Numbered from the stretch's first letter, positions 1 to 9,852 are shown. The stretch is 17,109 nucleotides of DNA from an uncultured Bacteroidota bacterium (GCA_946480675.1 CAMLKS010000011.1:1-17109), one strand, 5' to 3'. Numbers and translations: made by a program. The notes: generated by a model from the sequence alone, not told the origin.

Positions 1-254
1 CCAATAATTCCTGCAATCCCGAAAAAAGTATCATAAGATTCATTCAGCGATGAAGGGTCAGGGTCTTTGCCATAAACGGGGAAACGCCCATATTTTACAA
101 TGCCAGGCACCAAAAAATAAACATCGTGTATAAAAACAAATAATGGGATAAAACCTATATATTTCAATAGAGTCCTTATTGGGGCCGCTTCGGTGTAGGT
201 TGGCATATAATGGAAACGGTAGGCCCGGCAAATTATTATTTGGCTTTTTACCAT
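1..254 (-). CDS. Partial hypothetical membrane protein (3' end beyond window)
   Basis: This is an open reading frame on the minus strand that runs off the left edge; about 84 codons are visible and no stop is reached. The visible protein has a hydrophobic stretch at about residues 35-52 (LLKYIGFIPLFVFIHDVYF), followed by a polar loop (YGKDPDPSSLNESYD) and the start of a second hydrophobic stretch, so it looks like a small integral membrane protein. The first ATG is at 254-252, directly after AAGGA; an internal ATG at 206-204 (MPTYTEAAP) is an equally good start and leaves the membrane segment intact. It is divergent from the BatA-type operon. I do not recognise the family and propose no function. 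Confidence 0.55.
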   Translation of the reverse strand, partial: MVKSQIIICRAYRFHYMPTYTEAAPIRTLLKYIGFIPLFVFIHDVYFLVPGIVKYGRFPVYGKDPDPSSLNESYDTFFGIAGII

Positions 255-297
255 TTCCTTAGCTAATTACCACACCTGCTAATCAGCTCATTAACCT

Positions 298-305
298 TAT
301 ATTTG
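298..305 (+). promoter_or_regulatory. Candidate -7 promoter element (TATATTTG) touching the BatA-gene start
   Basis: TATATTTG matches the Bacteroidota housekeeping -7 consensus TAnnTTTG exactly. It ends only four bases before the GTG start at 310, so a transcript from it would have almost no leader. I see no clear -33 TTG/TTTG at the usual distance, so the match could be chance in AT-rich sequence. Confidence 0.4.
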
Positions 306-309
306 ATAC

Positions 310-2367
310 GTGAGTTTTCTGTATCCTTTATTCCTTATTGCGGGGCTGACACTGGCCATACCGGTACTTATCCACCTGTTCAACCTGCGCAGGTACAAGA
401 CCGTTTTGTTTCCGCATACCCGCTTCCTGAAGAGCATACAGCTGAAATCTCAAAAACAGTCGCAACTGAAATATAAATGGCTGCTGGCACTGCGCCTGCT
501 GTTCCTTGGCCTGCTGATACTGGCTTTTGCCCAACCTTTTTTTAACGATGGCAAGAAGGAGAGTGGCAACCGCTTGCAGGTAATATATATAGATAATTCG
601 GGCAGTATGGGTGTAAAGGATGGCGCGCGCAACCTGTTTGAGAAAGCACGCGATGCGGCCCGCAACCAGGTGCAACAGGCCATGCCGGGCACACGCTTCC
701 TGCTGCTCACCAATGATAAGCCCATCAGCTACCTGCCGCTACCTGCCGATAAGATACTGGCCGAGCTGAACAATCTACAATTATCTGCCCATACCAAACC
801 TGCCGCTAAAACACTGGCCACTATTCAGAGCATCATGCAAAGCGAGGTGGTGGCGGGGGCTGATGTCTATTACTATTCCGATTTCCAGCGCAGTGCTTTC
901 CCTGCAAAGGCAGATGCGGCACTATTGAAGAACATACGATTTTATGGCTTGCCCGTGCAAAATGAGGCGGCCGCCAATGTATATATAGATACTGCCTACC
1001 TGGATGCACCGGTGCTGCAAACCGGGCAGCAAAACAGGCTCATCGTGCATAGCCGTGCGGAAGGGAAAGCAGGTAAAGAAGCCCCGGTACTGCAATTAGC
1101 TATCAACGGGCAGGTAAAAACCGCCGCTACGCTCAATTTTTCCGGTGGCAATGAACGGATAGATACATTGAGCTTTGAAGCATACGGCACCGGCTGGCAG
1201 CAAATAGCACTGACGGTAAATGATGCGGCTGTGCGTTTTGATGATACCTTCCGCATAGCGGCGCGCAGTGTGCCGGCGCTTTCGGTACTGGTGCTGAATG
1301 AAGGGCAACCCAACCCGTATATACAGGCCGCATTCAGGGCTTATAACGGTTTCAACCTGGAGCAAAGCAGCTTTTCGGGAACTATAGATGCCAATAAATA
1401 CAACCTCGTTATCCTGAATGGCATTACCAATTTTAATGATGCCTATGGTAAAGCCGTGGCTGCGGTGCTGGAAAAAGGTGGTACCGTATGCATGTTTCCC
1501 GCCAGGAGTGCAGATATGAATGCCCTGAACCCAGGCCTGAAACAAATAGGTGATCTACAGGTCACCGGTATCGATACATCGGCACAGGCTGCTGCCACCC
1601 TGCAGCAGGGCAGCGACCTGGTAAAGAACATGTTTGAACGCATACCGGACAATGTGCAGCTACCGGTGGCCAACTGGCATTATACCATACAGGCAGGGCT
1701 ATCGGCCAATGAGCAGTCGGTACTCAGTTTCCGCAGTGGCGACCCGTTTTTGGCAAAATATACACCTGCACGCGGGCAGTTTTACCTCTGCGCCACCGCT
1801 GCCGACCTACAGGCAGGTAGCTTTACCAGTAGTTATTTCTTCGTGCCATTCCTGTACCAGATGGCCATGCAGTCGGGCGGTTCGGGTATCTATGCCCTTA
1901 CGCTGGGTAAAGACCAGCCGGCATTTGTACCCGTACAAGGTGGCGAACGTAATATGATACACCTGTATGGCCACGGCGTAGATGCCATACCGCCACAGCG
2001 CCCCGCGGGCACAGGTGTAGAGATATTTGTCGACCGCGCACTACAGCAACCGGGCTTTTACACCCTGTATGCTGCGGGTAGCGATAGCGCTACTATCGCC
2101 CTGAATACCGACCGCAGTGAATCTGTTTTGCAAACGTGGGCACCCGCACAGTTGAAAAGCCAGTGGAGCGGCAATGACATAAAATGGCTGGAAACCGGCG
2201 ACCTGGCCAGTGCCAAAAGCGGTGCTGCGCTTGGCAGTTTTCCGCTTTGGAAAGTTTGTGCTATTTTAGCCGTGTTAATGCTGGCTGCCGAAACATTTGT
2301 ACTGGCAGGTGGTTTTCGCAAAAAAACCATGGAAGGCCGCCCGGCCGACTCCGGCATCGCACAATAG
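310..2367 (+). CDS. BatA-domain / vWA-domain membrane protein
   Basis: The protein has 685 aa. It begins with the BatA-type N-terminus: a membrane helix at about 4-24 followed by HLFNLRRYK and a phenylalanine/proline-rich strand, then a second helix at about 57-76. A von Willebrand A-like domain follows, with the MIDAS motif DNSGS at residues 95-99 and a second acidic loop YSDFQ near 189-193. A long periplasmic-type beta-rich region comes next and a final helix lies at about 648-668, so the bulk probably sits outside the inner membrane, anchored at both ends. The start is GTG; an in-frame stop at 304-306 excludes any longer start. It is the first gene of a five-gene operon, six bases before the dihydroorotase homologue. 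Bat proteins were named for Bacteroides aerotolerance, but the role of this stand-alone long form is not established. Family assignment is firm; function is not. Confidence 0.85.
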   Translation: MSFLYPLFLIAGLTLAIPVLIHLFNLRRYKTVLFPHTRFLKSIQLKSQKQSQLKYKWLLALRLLFLGLLILAFAQPFFNDGKKESGNRLQVIYIDNSGSMGVKDGARNLFEKARDAARNQVQQAMPGTRFLLLTNDKPISYLPLPADKILAELNNLQLSAHTKPAAKTLATIQSIMQSEVVAGADVYYYSDFQRSAFPAKADAALLKNIRFYGLPVQNEAAANVYIDTAYLDAPVLQTGQQNRLIVHSRAEGKAGKEAPVLQLAINGQVKTAATLNFSGGNERIDTLSFEAYGTGWQQIALTVNDAAVRFDDTFRIAARSVPALSVLVLNEGQPNPYIQAAFRAYNGFNLEQSSFSGTIDANKYNLVILNGITNFNDAYGKAVAAVLEKGGTVCMFPARSADMNALNPGLKQIGDLQVTGIDTSAQAAATLQQGSDLVKNMFERIPDNVQLPVANWHYTIQAGLSANEQSVLSFRSGDPFLAKYTPARGQFYLCATAADLQAGSFTSSYFFVPFLYQMAMQSGGSGIYALTLGKDQPAFVPVQGGERNMIHLYGHGVDAIPPQRPAGTGVEIFVDRALQQPGFYTLYAAGSDSATIALNTDRSESVLQTWAPAQLKSQWSGNDIKWLETGDLASAKSGAALGSFPLWKVCAILAVLMLAAETFVLAGGFRKKTMEGRPADSGIAQ

Positions 2368-2373
2368 CATCAT

Positions 2374-3621
2374 ATGCAAGTACTCATCCACCAGGCAAGG
2401 GTCTGCGATAAACGATCCGGTTTTCACGATAAAGTAGTTGATATTTTAATTGAAGATGGCATTATTAAAGATATAGCCGCTTCGCTAAATGTTAAGGCCG
2501 ACCAGGTGATAGAGGTCGAAGGTTTGTGCGTATCGCCGGGATGGGTAGATATTATAGCAGACTACAGTGAACCGGGCTATGAGCATAAAGAAACCATAGC
2601 TACCGGCCTGAAGTCAGCAGCAGCAGGGGGCTTTACCCATGTATTGCTGGCACCCAATACCAAACCTGCCATCAGTACCAAATCGGTAGTGGAATTTGTG
2701 CAGCAAAAAGCACAGGGGAGTGCGGTAAGCCTGCACCCGCTGGGCGCTGTATCACAAGATATAGAGGGCAAGAACCTGGCCGAGATGCTGGATATGCATA
2801 GTCATGGCGCCGTAGCCTTTACCGATGGCTGGAAGCCCGTGCAAAATGCACAGCTGATGCTGAAAGCACTGGAATATGTAAAAGCCTTTGATGGCACCAT
2901 CATACAAATACCTGCGGATGCCTCCTTATCGGCAGGAGGGCTGATGCACGAAAGCTTTATATCTACAAAACTAGGCATGCCCGGCATACCTGCACTGGCA
3001 GAAACCATACTACTGCACCGTGATATTGAGTTACTGCGCTATACCGGCTCCCGGCTGCACGTTACCGGTATCTCTACTGCTACGGGTGTAGATATGATAC
3101 GCGCTGCCAAAGCAGAGGGGCTGCAGATTACCTGCTCGGTAACACCATATCACCTGGTGCTGAACGACGAAGCGCTGGAAACCTATAGCAGCATGTATAA
3201 GGTAATGCCACCACTCCGTAGCGGGGCCGACAGGCTGGCACTGGTAGCAGGCGTGCTGGATGGCACTATAGACGCCATTACCAGCCACCATCGCCCGCAG
3301 GAATGGGATGCCAAAACCAAAGAATTTGAATATGCTGCCGATGGTATGAATATACAGGAGGTGGCTTTCAGCATAGCTTTGCAGGCCATCAACCCCGATA
3401 GGCTGGCAGCCGCACTTACTGCAGGGCGTGATATTTTCGGCCTCGGAACGACTCATATAGATAAGGGGTCCGTGGCAGACATCACATTGTTTACCGCCGC
3501 AGGGAAATGGACACTGGAAAATATGCAGTCGGCTGTGCGCAATAACGCTTTTATAGGTAAAGAGCTGAATGGAAAAGTGATAGGCATTATCAACAATCGT
3601 CACATTCATCTAAACAAATAG
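2374..3621 (+). CDS. Dihydroorotase-like protein, probably catalytically inactive
   Basis: The protein has 415 aa and is clearly of the class I dihydroorotase/amidohydrolase family (pyrimidine synthesis, carbamoyl-aspartate to dihydroorotate). Family signatures are kept: EPGYEHKETIATG (66-78), PNTKP (95-99), AFTDGWKPVQNA (148-159), GGLMHES (188-194), LGMPGIP (200-206), VTPYHL (256-261) and MPPLR (278-282). The catalytic positions are not. The HxH metal motif of active enzymes (DxHxHxR) reads DIIADYS at 59-65, so both histidines and the substrate arginine are gone. The HCED position reads IPAD (179-182), the second histidine of HIxHVST is Gly232, and the aspartate of TDHAPH reads His305. Automatic pipelines would call it pyrC; I infer a pseudoenzyme, like the inactive dihydroorotase subunits known to support aspartate transcarbamoylase in some bacteria. 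Second gene of the operon, four bases before the first DUF4199 gene. A true PyrC would be expected elsewhere in the genome. Confidence 0.85.
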   Translation: MQVLIHQARVCDKRSGFHDKVVDILIEDGIIKDIAASLNVKADQVIEVEGLCVSPGWVDIIADYSEPGYEHKETIATGLKSAAAGGFTHVLLAPNTKPAISTKSVVEFVQQKAQGSAVSLHPLGAVSQDIEGKNLAEMLDMHSHGAVAFTDGWKPVQNAQLMLKALEYVKAFDGTIIQIPADASLSAGGLMHESFISTKLGMPGIPALAETILLHRDIELLRYTGSRLHVTGISTATGVDMIRAAKAEGLQITCSVTPYHLVLNDEALETYSSMYKVMPPLRSGADRLALVAGVLDGTIDAITSHHRPQEWDAKTKEFEYAADGMNIQEVAFSIALQAINPDRLAAALTAGRDIFGLGTTHIDKGSVADITLFTAAGKWTLENMQSAVRNNAFIGKELNGKVIGIINNRHIHLNK

Positions 3622-3625
3622 AGCT

Positions 3626-4135
3626 ATGAAAAAAACACAAACGCACATGATGTATGGCGGGCTGACAGGCCTCGCCATGGTAGTTTTAGGATTGATATTG
3701 TATGTAGCAGGCCTTTCATTTGAACAATGGGCACAGTGGCTCAGCTATATACCCTTCCTGGCCGGTATTATATTAAATGCACAGGCCTACTCTAAAGCCA
3801 ATGAGGCGGATATTACATTTGGCAATGCATTTGCCAGCGGCTTTAAGGCTACATTAATCATCACCGCTATTGTGTTAGTGTGGAGCTTTATTGCATTAGC
3901 CATATTTCCCGAGATGCGCGAAAAGTCTATAGAAATGGCTATAGAAAGCATGGAAAGCCGTGGCCTGAGCGAAGAGCAAATACAGCAAAGCATGGATATG
4001 ACAGAAAAATACATGGGCCTCTTTATGGCTATGGGTATCATCTTCGGCCTTGTATTCTTCGGCACTGTCTTCTCACTAATAGCAGCCGCCATAGCTAAGA
4101 AAAACCCGCGCCCGCAGATACAGGATCATATATAA
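3626..4135 (+). CDS. DUF4199 domain membrane protein (copy 1)
   Basis: A 169-aa integral membrane protein with four predicted helices at about 10-28, 37-52, 68-92 and 130-155. Helices 3 and 4 are separated by a charged amphipathic segment rich in Glu and Met (about 95-128) containing the short repeat-like stretch SIEMAIESMES. The layout, with a TFGNAFASGF-type segment before helix 3 and a helix-rich loop before helix 4, is that of DUF4199, a family nearly confined to Bacteroidota and without known function. The ATG start follows the dihydroorotase-like stop by four bases. The next gene is a divergent paralogue of the same family, so the two may form a heteromer. Family call is by pattern recognition, not by a profile search. 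Confidence 0.75.
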   Translation: MKKTQTHMMYGGLTGLAMVVLGLILYVAGLSFEQWAQWLSYIPFLAGIILNAQAYSKANEADITFGNAFASGFKATLIITAIVLVWSFIALAIFPEMREKSIEMAIESMESRGLSEEQIQQSMDMTEKYMGLFMAMGIIFGLVFFGTVFSLIAAAIAKKNPRPQIQDHI

Positions 4136-4148
4136 ATAAGGCAGAAGA

Positions 4149-4697
4149 TTGGAAGCATCTATTGAAGCGAAACGGAACAAATTTGCGATACCTGTAAAAA
4201 TGGGTATCCTTATCGCTGTTATCAAAGTCATATTCAGCACTATTCAGTATAAATGGTTCCTGGAAAACTGGGCCGCGAGTATGGCTATTGTCAGCGTGTC
4301 GTTCCTGTTGGGTATGGGGCTACTGATATACACCATCCAATTGCAGAAAAAAGCATTTGGTGGTATCATCAGTATTAAAGAGGCTTTCCAGGCTGCTTTT
4401 ATTGCTATACTTATTATTGTCAGCGTCAATTTTGTTTTCGACCAGTTGTATATGCGCGTTATAGATACCACTATGATAGACCGCATCTATGCAGGCCGTG
4501 CCGATGGGTTGAAGAATACGCCCAATGCCGCTACTAAAATAGAAGAGCTGAAAAAGGATTTGGCGCTGGAAAAGAAAGAAACGTTAAATATTGGCGGATT
4601 GTTCCTGTTACTAATGAAACAGGTTATCCAATATAGCTTTTTAGGATTTATTTTTGCCCTTGTCATTAGCCGAAACAGCTCTGTCACAACACAATAG
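4149..4697 (+). CDS. DUF4199 domain membrane protein (copy 2)
   Basis: A 182-aa membrane protein with four predicted helices at about 12-33, 41-65, 79-101 and 151-174, and a long charged loop (about 102-148) ending in KIEELKKDLALEKKE, which could form a short coiled coil. It shares the plan of the preceding gene: an ISIKEAFQAAF segment before helix 3 matches DITFGNAFASGF there. The 5' end is uncertain. The longest frame begins with TTG at 4149, preceded by GCAGAAGA as a possible ribosome-binding site; the first ATG is at 4200 (MGILIAVIK), which would cut into the first helix, so I prefer the TTG start. It lies 13 bases after copy 1 and 5 bases before the glycosyltransferase gene, so it is probably co-translated. 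Function unknown. Confidence 0.72.
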   Translation: MEASIEAKRNKFAIPVKMGILIAVIKVIFSTIQYKWFLENWAASMAIVSVSFLLGMGLLIYTIQLQKKAFGGIISIKEAFQAAFIAILIIVSVNFVFDQLYMRVIDTTMIDRIYAGRADGLKNTPNAATKIEELKKDLALEKKETLNIGGLFLLLMKQVIQYSFLGFIFALVISRNSSVTTQ

Positions 4698-4702
4698 CAT
4701 AT

Positions 4703-5650
4703 ATGCCTGTAGATATATCCATAGTCGTACCGTTATACAACGAAGAAGAATCGCTGCCGGAGCTGGTGGACTGGATAGAACGTGTGTGTACCGAACACGG
4801 CTATGCACACGAGGTAATAATGGTAGATGATGGAAGTACCGATAATAGCTGGAATGTAGTAAAACAACTTTCGGAAGAATATACCACTGTAAGAGGCATC
4901 AAATTTCAGCGCAACTATGGTAAAAGCGCCGCGCTGAATGAAGGCTTCAAAGCAGCTAAAGGCAATGTGGTCATCACCATGGATGCCGACCTGCAGGACA
5001 GTCCCGATGAAATACCGGAACTGTACCGCATGATAACGGTAGAGGGCTTCGACCTGGTGAGTGGCTGGAAGAAAGTGCGCCACGATAATGCACTGACAAA
5101 AAACCTGCCTTCCAAATTGTACAATGGTGTTAACCGCTGGATATCTGGCATCAAGCTGCACGATATGAACTGCGGCCTGAAATCATATAACCGTAAGGTG
5201 GTAAAAAGCATAGAGGTATATGGAGAAATGCACCGCTTTATACCCGTACTGGCAAAGGCTGCCGGCTTCCGCAAAATAGGTGAGAAAGTAGTCGTGCATC
5301 GCGCACGTAAATATGGTGTGTCAAAATTTGGCTGGGAACGCTTTATCAATGGCTTTCTCGATTTGTTGTCGATACAATTCATCAGCCGTTTTGGCAAAAA
5401 ACCTATGCACTTCTTCGGGCTATTGGGTACCCTTACCTTCCTGTTTGGTTTCGTTGCTACAATATACCTACTGATAGGCCGCATTATGGGCGGTGTGGAT
5501 TTTGGCCTTACCAGTAAGGTGAGCTTCTACCTGGCCATGACTGCCATGGTGATAGGCACACAATTTTTCCTGGCAGGTTTTCTTGGGGAGCTGATTTCAC
5601 GCAATGCTGCAGACAGGAACCATTACCTGATAGAAGAAACGCTTAAATAA
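4703..5650 (+). CDS. GT2 family glycosyltransferase, membrane anchored (DPM1/GtrB-like)
   Basis: A 315-aa inverting glycosyltransferase of family 2. The GT-A catalytic domain spans about 5-225: VVPLYNEEESLPELV at the start, nucleotide-binding DDGSTD (42-47), FQRNYGKSAALNEG (68-81) and the metal-binding DAD in MDADLQDSP (93-101). MNCGLKSYNR (155-164) and HRARKYGVSKFGWERF (199-214) are typical of polyprenyl-phosphate sugar transferases of the DPM1/GtrB/ArnC group. Two C-terminal helices at about 235-258 and 275-296 anchor it in the membrane. It probably moves a sugar from a nucleotide sugar to a polyprenyl phosphate for a surface glycan, but sugar and acceptor cannot be read from sequence. It is the last gene of the operon, 20 bases before a strong terminator. 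Confidence 0.9.
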   Translation: MPVDISIVVPLYNEEESLPELVDWIERVCTEHGYAHEVIMVDDGSTDNSWNVVKQLSEEYTTVRGIKFQRNYGKSAALNEGFKAAKGNVVITMDADLQDSPDEIPELYRMITVEGFDLVSGWKKVRHDNALTKNLPSKLYNGVNRWISGIKLHDMNCGLKSYNRKVVKSIEVYGEMHRFIPVLAKAAGFRKIGEKVVVHRARKYGVSKFGWERFINGFLDLLSIQFISRFGKKPMHFFGLLGTLTFLFGFVATIYLLIGRIMGGVDFGLTSKVSFYLAMTAMVIGTQFFLAGFLGELISRNAADRNHYLIEETLK

Positions 5651-5670
5651 AATGCAATAACCTATATAAG

Positions 5671-5697
5671 AAAAGCCGCCACTACAGCGGCTTTTTT
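5671..5697. terminator. Bidirectional intrinsic terminator
   Basis: AAAAGCCGC pairs with GCGGCTTTT around the loop CACTACA, followed by a T-run on the plus strand and preceded by an A-run that serves the minus strand. It ends the five-gene operon and also lies just past the stop codon of the convergent histidine kinase. Confidence 0.85.
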
Positions 5698-5700
5698 ATA

Positions 5701-7479
5701 TTATACCATTGTGTTATGGCGTTGTGCTATTTTTTCCAGCTTATCGTACAGGTCATTCATATTGACCGGTTTATACAGGAAATCGTCAAAGCCATTCTCA
5801 AATATCTTTTCCTGTTCGGTAACAGATGCCGTAAAGGCTACTATATGTACACCGGCCTTGGCTGCATCGGCCAGTGCACGTATCTGTTTGGTAGTTTGGT
5901 AACCGTCTGATACCGGCATGTGCAGGTCCATAAAAATGGCATCATAATCATGGGCCATCAGCGCATCAAAAGCCAGCGCACCGTTTTCTACTATAGCCGG
6001 TTGCAACTGCAGTATATCCATTTGCTTTTTTATCAGCAGCCTGTTTACATCATTGTCTTCGGCCACTAGTATCCTCAGGTGGCTTAGGTCTACCCTTTCC
6101 TGTGGCACTGCTGTAGCAGGTTTGGCAAGCGACGGTGCTGTAGCAAAGTTTATAAGAAATGAAAAACTGGTGCCCTTGCCGGGTGCGCTGCTTAGCTGTA
6201 TGCTGCTATCGAAAAGCGATAGCAGTTGCTTTACGATAGCCAGTCCAAGGCCGGTACCGCCATATTTGCGCGTGATGTGCGATTCAGCCTGCGTAAACAT
6301 TTCAAAAACGCTTTCTTGCCTGTCGGGATGTATGCCTATACCGGTATCTGTTACAGAAAATAGCACCTGTACATTGTTCTCAGTTTTCTCTTTTAGCGCC
6401 AGTTTTACTGTTACACTACCCTGCTCTGTAAACTTCACCGCATTGCTCACCAGGTTGTATATGATTTGCGAGAGGCGCGTGGGGTCGCTTGCCACTACCG
6501 TATCGCGCAGCCTTTCATCTATATCCAGTATAAAGCGCAGCTGCTTGTCCTGTGCTTTTATCTGCAGTACCGTGCATTTATTTTCTATCAGCTCTGCCAG
6601 TTGAAACGGTACCGCCTCCAACACTACTTTATCCGATTCCGTTTTATTAAAATCAAGCACATTGTTGATAAGCGAAAGCAGATCTGCCGTAGATAGCTGC
6701 AATATTTTCAGGTTTTCCTGCTGCCGTTTTTCAGGGTTATCGCGCATTAATAATTCTGTAATACCCAATACAGAATTGAGCGGCGTACGCAGCTCGTGCG
6801 ACATGGTAGAGAGAAAATTCGCTCTTGATTCTGCCAGCTTATTGGCCTCTGTCGCCGATTGCTGCAACTGCAGGTTTAGCTTTTCCTTCTCCTGTATGTT
6901 GACAGAAAAAGCTTTGTAGAATAAATAATGCGCTACTACTATGGAAATGAAATTGAGAATGGCCAATATCTCATAGCCGGGTGATGCCAGTTTTTGCCCG
7001 CTGCCTTGGCTGAAAATATGGACATCATCGCCTAAAAGCAAAACGCTAACAACCGGCAGGATACTGATGAATGCATAAATAAAGCCCCATTTACCACCCA
7101 GTGTATAAAAGCCGCTTAGCACTATCATGAATACAAACTGCAAAATAACAAGGTTGATATCGTGCGAGAAGAAGATGATGGAGCTAAATACCATCAGTAT
7201 ACCTGCCAGTATCATAACGTGCGCCAGCGGCCGCAGTTTGGCAGGTTTGTACAGCAATATTTTGATGAGCACCGTATATAACACCAGCGCAATGGCTGCG
7301 CGTTTTACCTGTAGCCACTGCTCACTGGCAATTGCGGTAGCCAAACCGACCAATGACTTCAGCAGGGAAAATATAAGTATCGTAAATATTAAGCGGATAC
7401 GCGCTTTTATAAAACTTTCAGATTGGGAATCTGTGGCCTTTCTTAAAGACCAATTGAAAAATGGTAATCCACCACTCAT
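5701..7479 (-). CDS. Hybrid sensor histidine kinase with C-terminal receiver domain
   Basis: A 592-aa protein. About six hydrophobic helices fill residues 30-190, with no obvious periplasmic ligand domain between them. A coiled-coil linker (about 195-220) leads to the HisKA domain with SHELRTPLNSVLG (227-239), where His228 is the predicted phosphorylation site. The HATPase domain carries the N box at 342-350 (Asn346), DTGIG at 378-382 and GGTGLGLA at 407-414. The receiver domain (about 467-585) has acidic residues Glu474 and Asp475, phospho-acceptor Asp518 in FMDLHMP, Thr550 and Lys570. All catalytic residues are present, so it should autophosphorylate and pass phosphate internally. No output regulator or Hpt protein is adjacent, so it is an orphan whose downstream partner is unknown. 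The ATG at 7479 sits just after a TTTG repeat tract on the plus strand. Confidence 0.92.
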   Translation of the reverse strand: MSGGLPFFNWSLRKATDSQSESFIKARIRLIFTILIFSLLKSLVGLATAIASEQWLQVKRAAIALVLYTVLIKILLYKPAKLRPLAHVMILAGILMVFSSIIFFSHDINLVILQFVFMIVLSGFYTLGGKWGFIYAFISILPVVSVLLLGDDVHIFSQGSGQKLASPGYEILAILNFISIVVAHYLFYKAFSVNIQEKEKLNLQLQQSATEANKLAESRANFLSTMSHELRTPLNSVLGITELLMRDNPEKRQQENLKILQLSTADLLSLINNVLDFNKTESDKVVLEAVPFQLAELIENKCTVLQIKAQDKQLRFILDIDERLRDTVVASDPTRLSQIIYNLVSNAVKFTEQGSVTVKLALKEKTENNVQVLFSVTDTGIGIHPDRQESVFEMFTQAESHITRKYGGTGLGLAIVKQLLSLFDSSIQLSSAPGKGTSFSFLINFATAPSLAKPATAVPQERVDLSHLRILVAEDNDVNRLLIKKQMDILQLQPAIVENGALAFDALMAHDYDAIFMDLHMPVSDGYQTTKQIRALADAAKAGVHIVAFTASVTEQEKIFENGFDDFLYKPVNMNDLYDKLEKIAQRHNTMV

Positions 7480-7482
7480 TAT

Positions 7483-7504
7483 TTTGTTTGTTTGTTTGTT
7501 TGTT
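7483..7504. repeat. Tetranucleotide tandem repeat (TTTG)5 before the kinase start
   Basis: Five perfect TTTG units (7483-7502) plus two further T lie three bases before the histidine kinase ATG, read as CAAA units on the coding strand. The tract occupies the place of the ribosome-binding site and leader. Such short tandem repeats can change length by polymerase slippage and so alter translation or spacing; here the tract is outside the coding frame, so any effect would be on expression level. Confidence 0.85.
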
Positions 7505-7651
7505 CCAATAAAGATATGGATTGGAACTATAGCAATAGTATGTTATATCATTTTTAAGTAGGGGGTGGCGCTCCTAGCAGCAGGCATTTTCTATTACTAA
7601 AACTGCTTTATCCACGCACATTTCACAGCCTTGTTAAAACACCTGATTTTC
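7505..7651. other. Divergent intergenic stretch between histidine kinase and gyrB
   Basis: I see no gene here. On the minus strand, TACTATTG at 7540-7533 is one base off the -7 consensus TAnnTTTG and is the best candidate promoter for the kinase; it would give a leader of roughly 50 bases including the TTTG tract. The rest is AT-rich and featureless apart from a short G-rich patch near 7561. Confidence 0.4.
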
Positions 7652-7683
7652 TTTGTATATAAGGCCTTTTTTCAGTATTTTTG
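7652..7683 (+). promoter_or_regulatory. Bacteroidota-type promoter for gyrB
   Basis: TTTG at 7652-7655 and TATTTTTG at 7676-7683 match the -33 (TTTG) and -7 (TAnnTTTG) elements of Bacteroidota housekeeping promoters with a 20-base spacer. Transcription would start near 7688-7691, giving a leader of about 95 bases before the gyrB ATG at 7785. The palindrome AAGGCCTT (7661-7668) lies in the spacer. Confidence 0.7.
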
Positions 7684-7712
7684 TAGGATATAAACGGCAG
7701 AGATATTAATAA

Positions 7713-9767
<2,055 letters not shown>

Positions 9768-9794
9768 GTTAAGTTGTTGATTAGTATATACTTT

Positions 9795-9824
9795 AAAGCG
9801 GTCTGTGTGACCGCTTTTCTTTTA
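9795..9824 (+). terminator. Intrinsic terminator after gyrB
   Basis: AAAGCGGTC pairs with GACCGCTTT around the loop TGTGT, followed by TCTTTTAT. It starts 28 bases after the gyrB stop. Confidence 0.85.
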
Positions 9825-9852
9825 TCAGCATAGGAATAAATTTTTACCTAAC

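Noticed and set aside
3031..3609. 192-codon minus-strand open frame opposite the dihydroorotase-like gene
   Set aside because: The plus-strand frame carries clear family motifs; the antisense translation does not look like a protein family.
2374..3621. Calling this gene pyrC with catalytic function
   Set aside because: Nearly all metal ligands are replaced, so the functional name is not justified by sequence.
4915..5484. 189-codon minus-strand open frame opposite the glycosyltransferase
   Set aside because: Shadow of a gene with intact GT2 motifs.
7483..7504. TTTG units as -33 promoter elements
   Set aside because: They lie on the wrong side of the kinase start for its own promoter and too far from a plus-strand -7 element.
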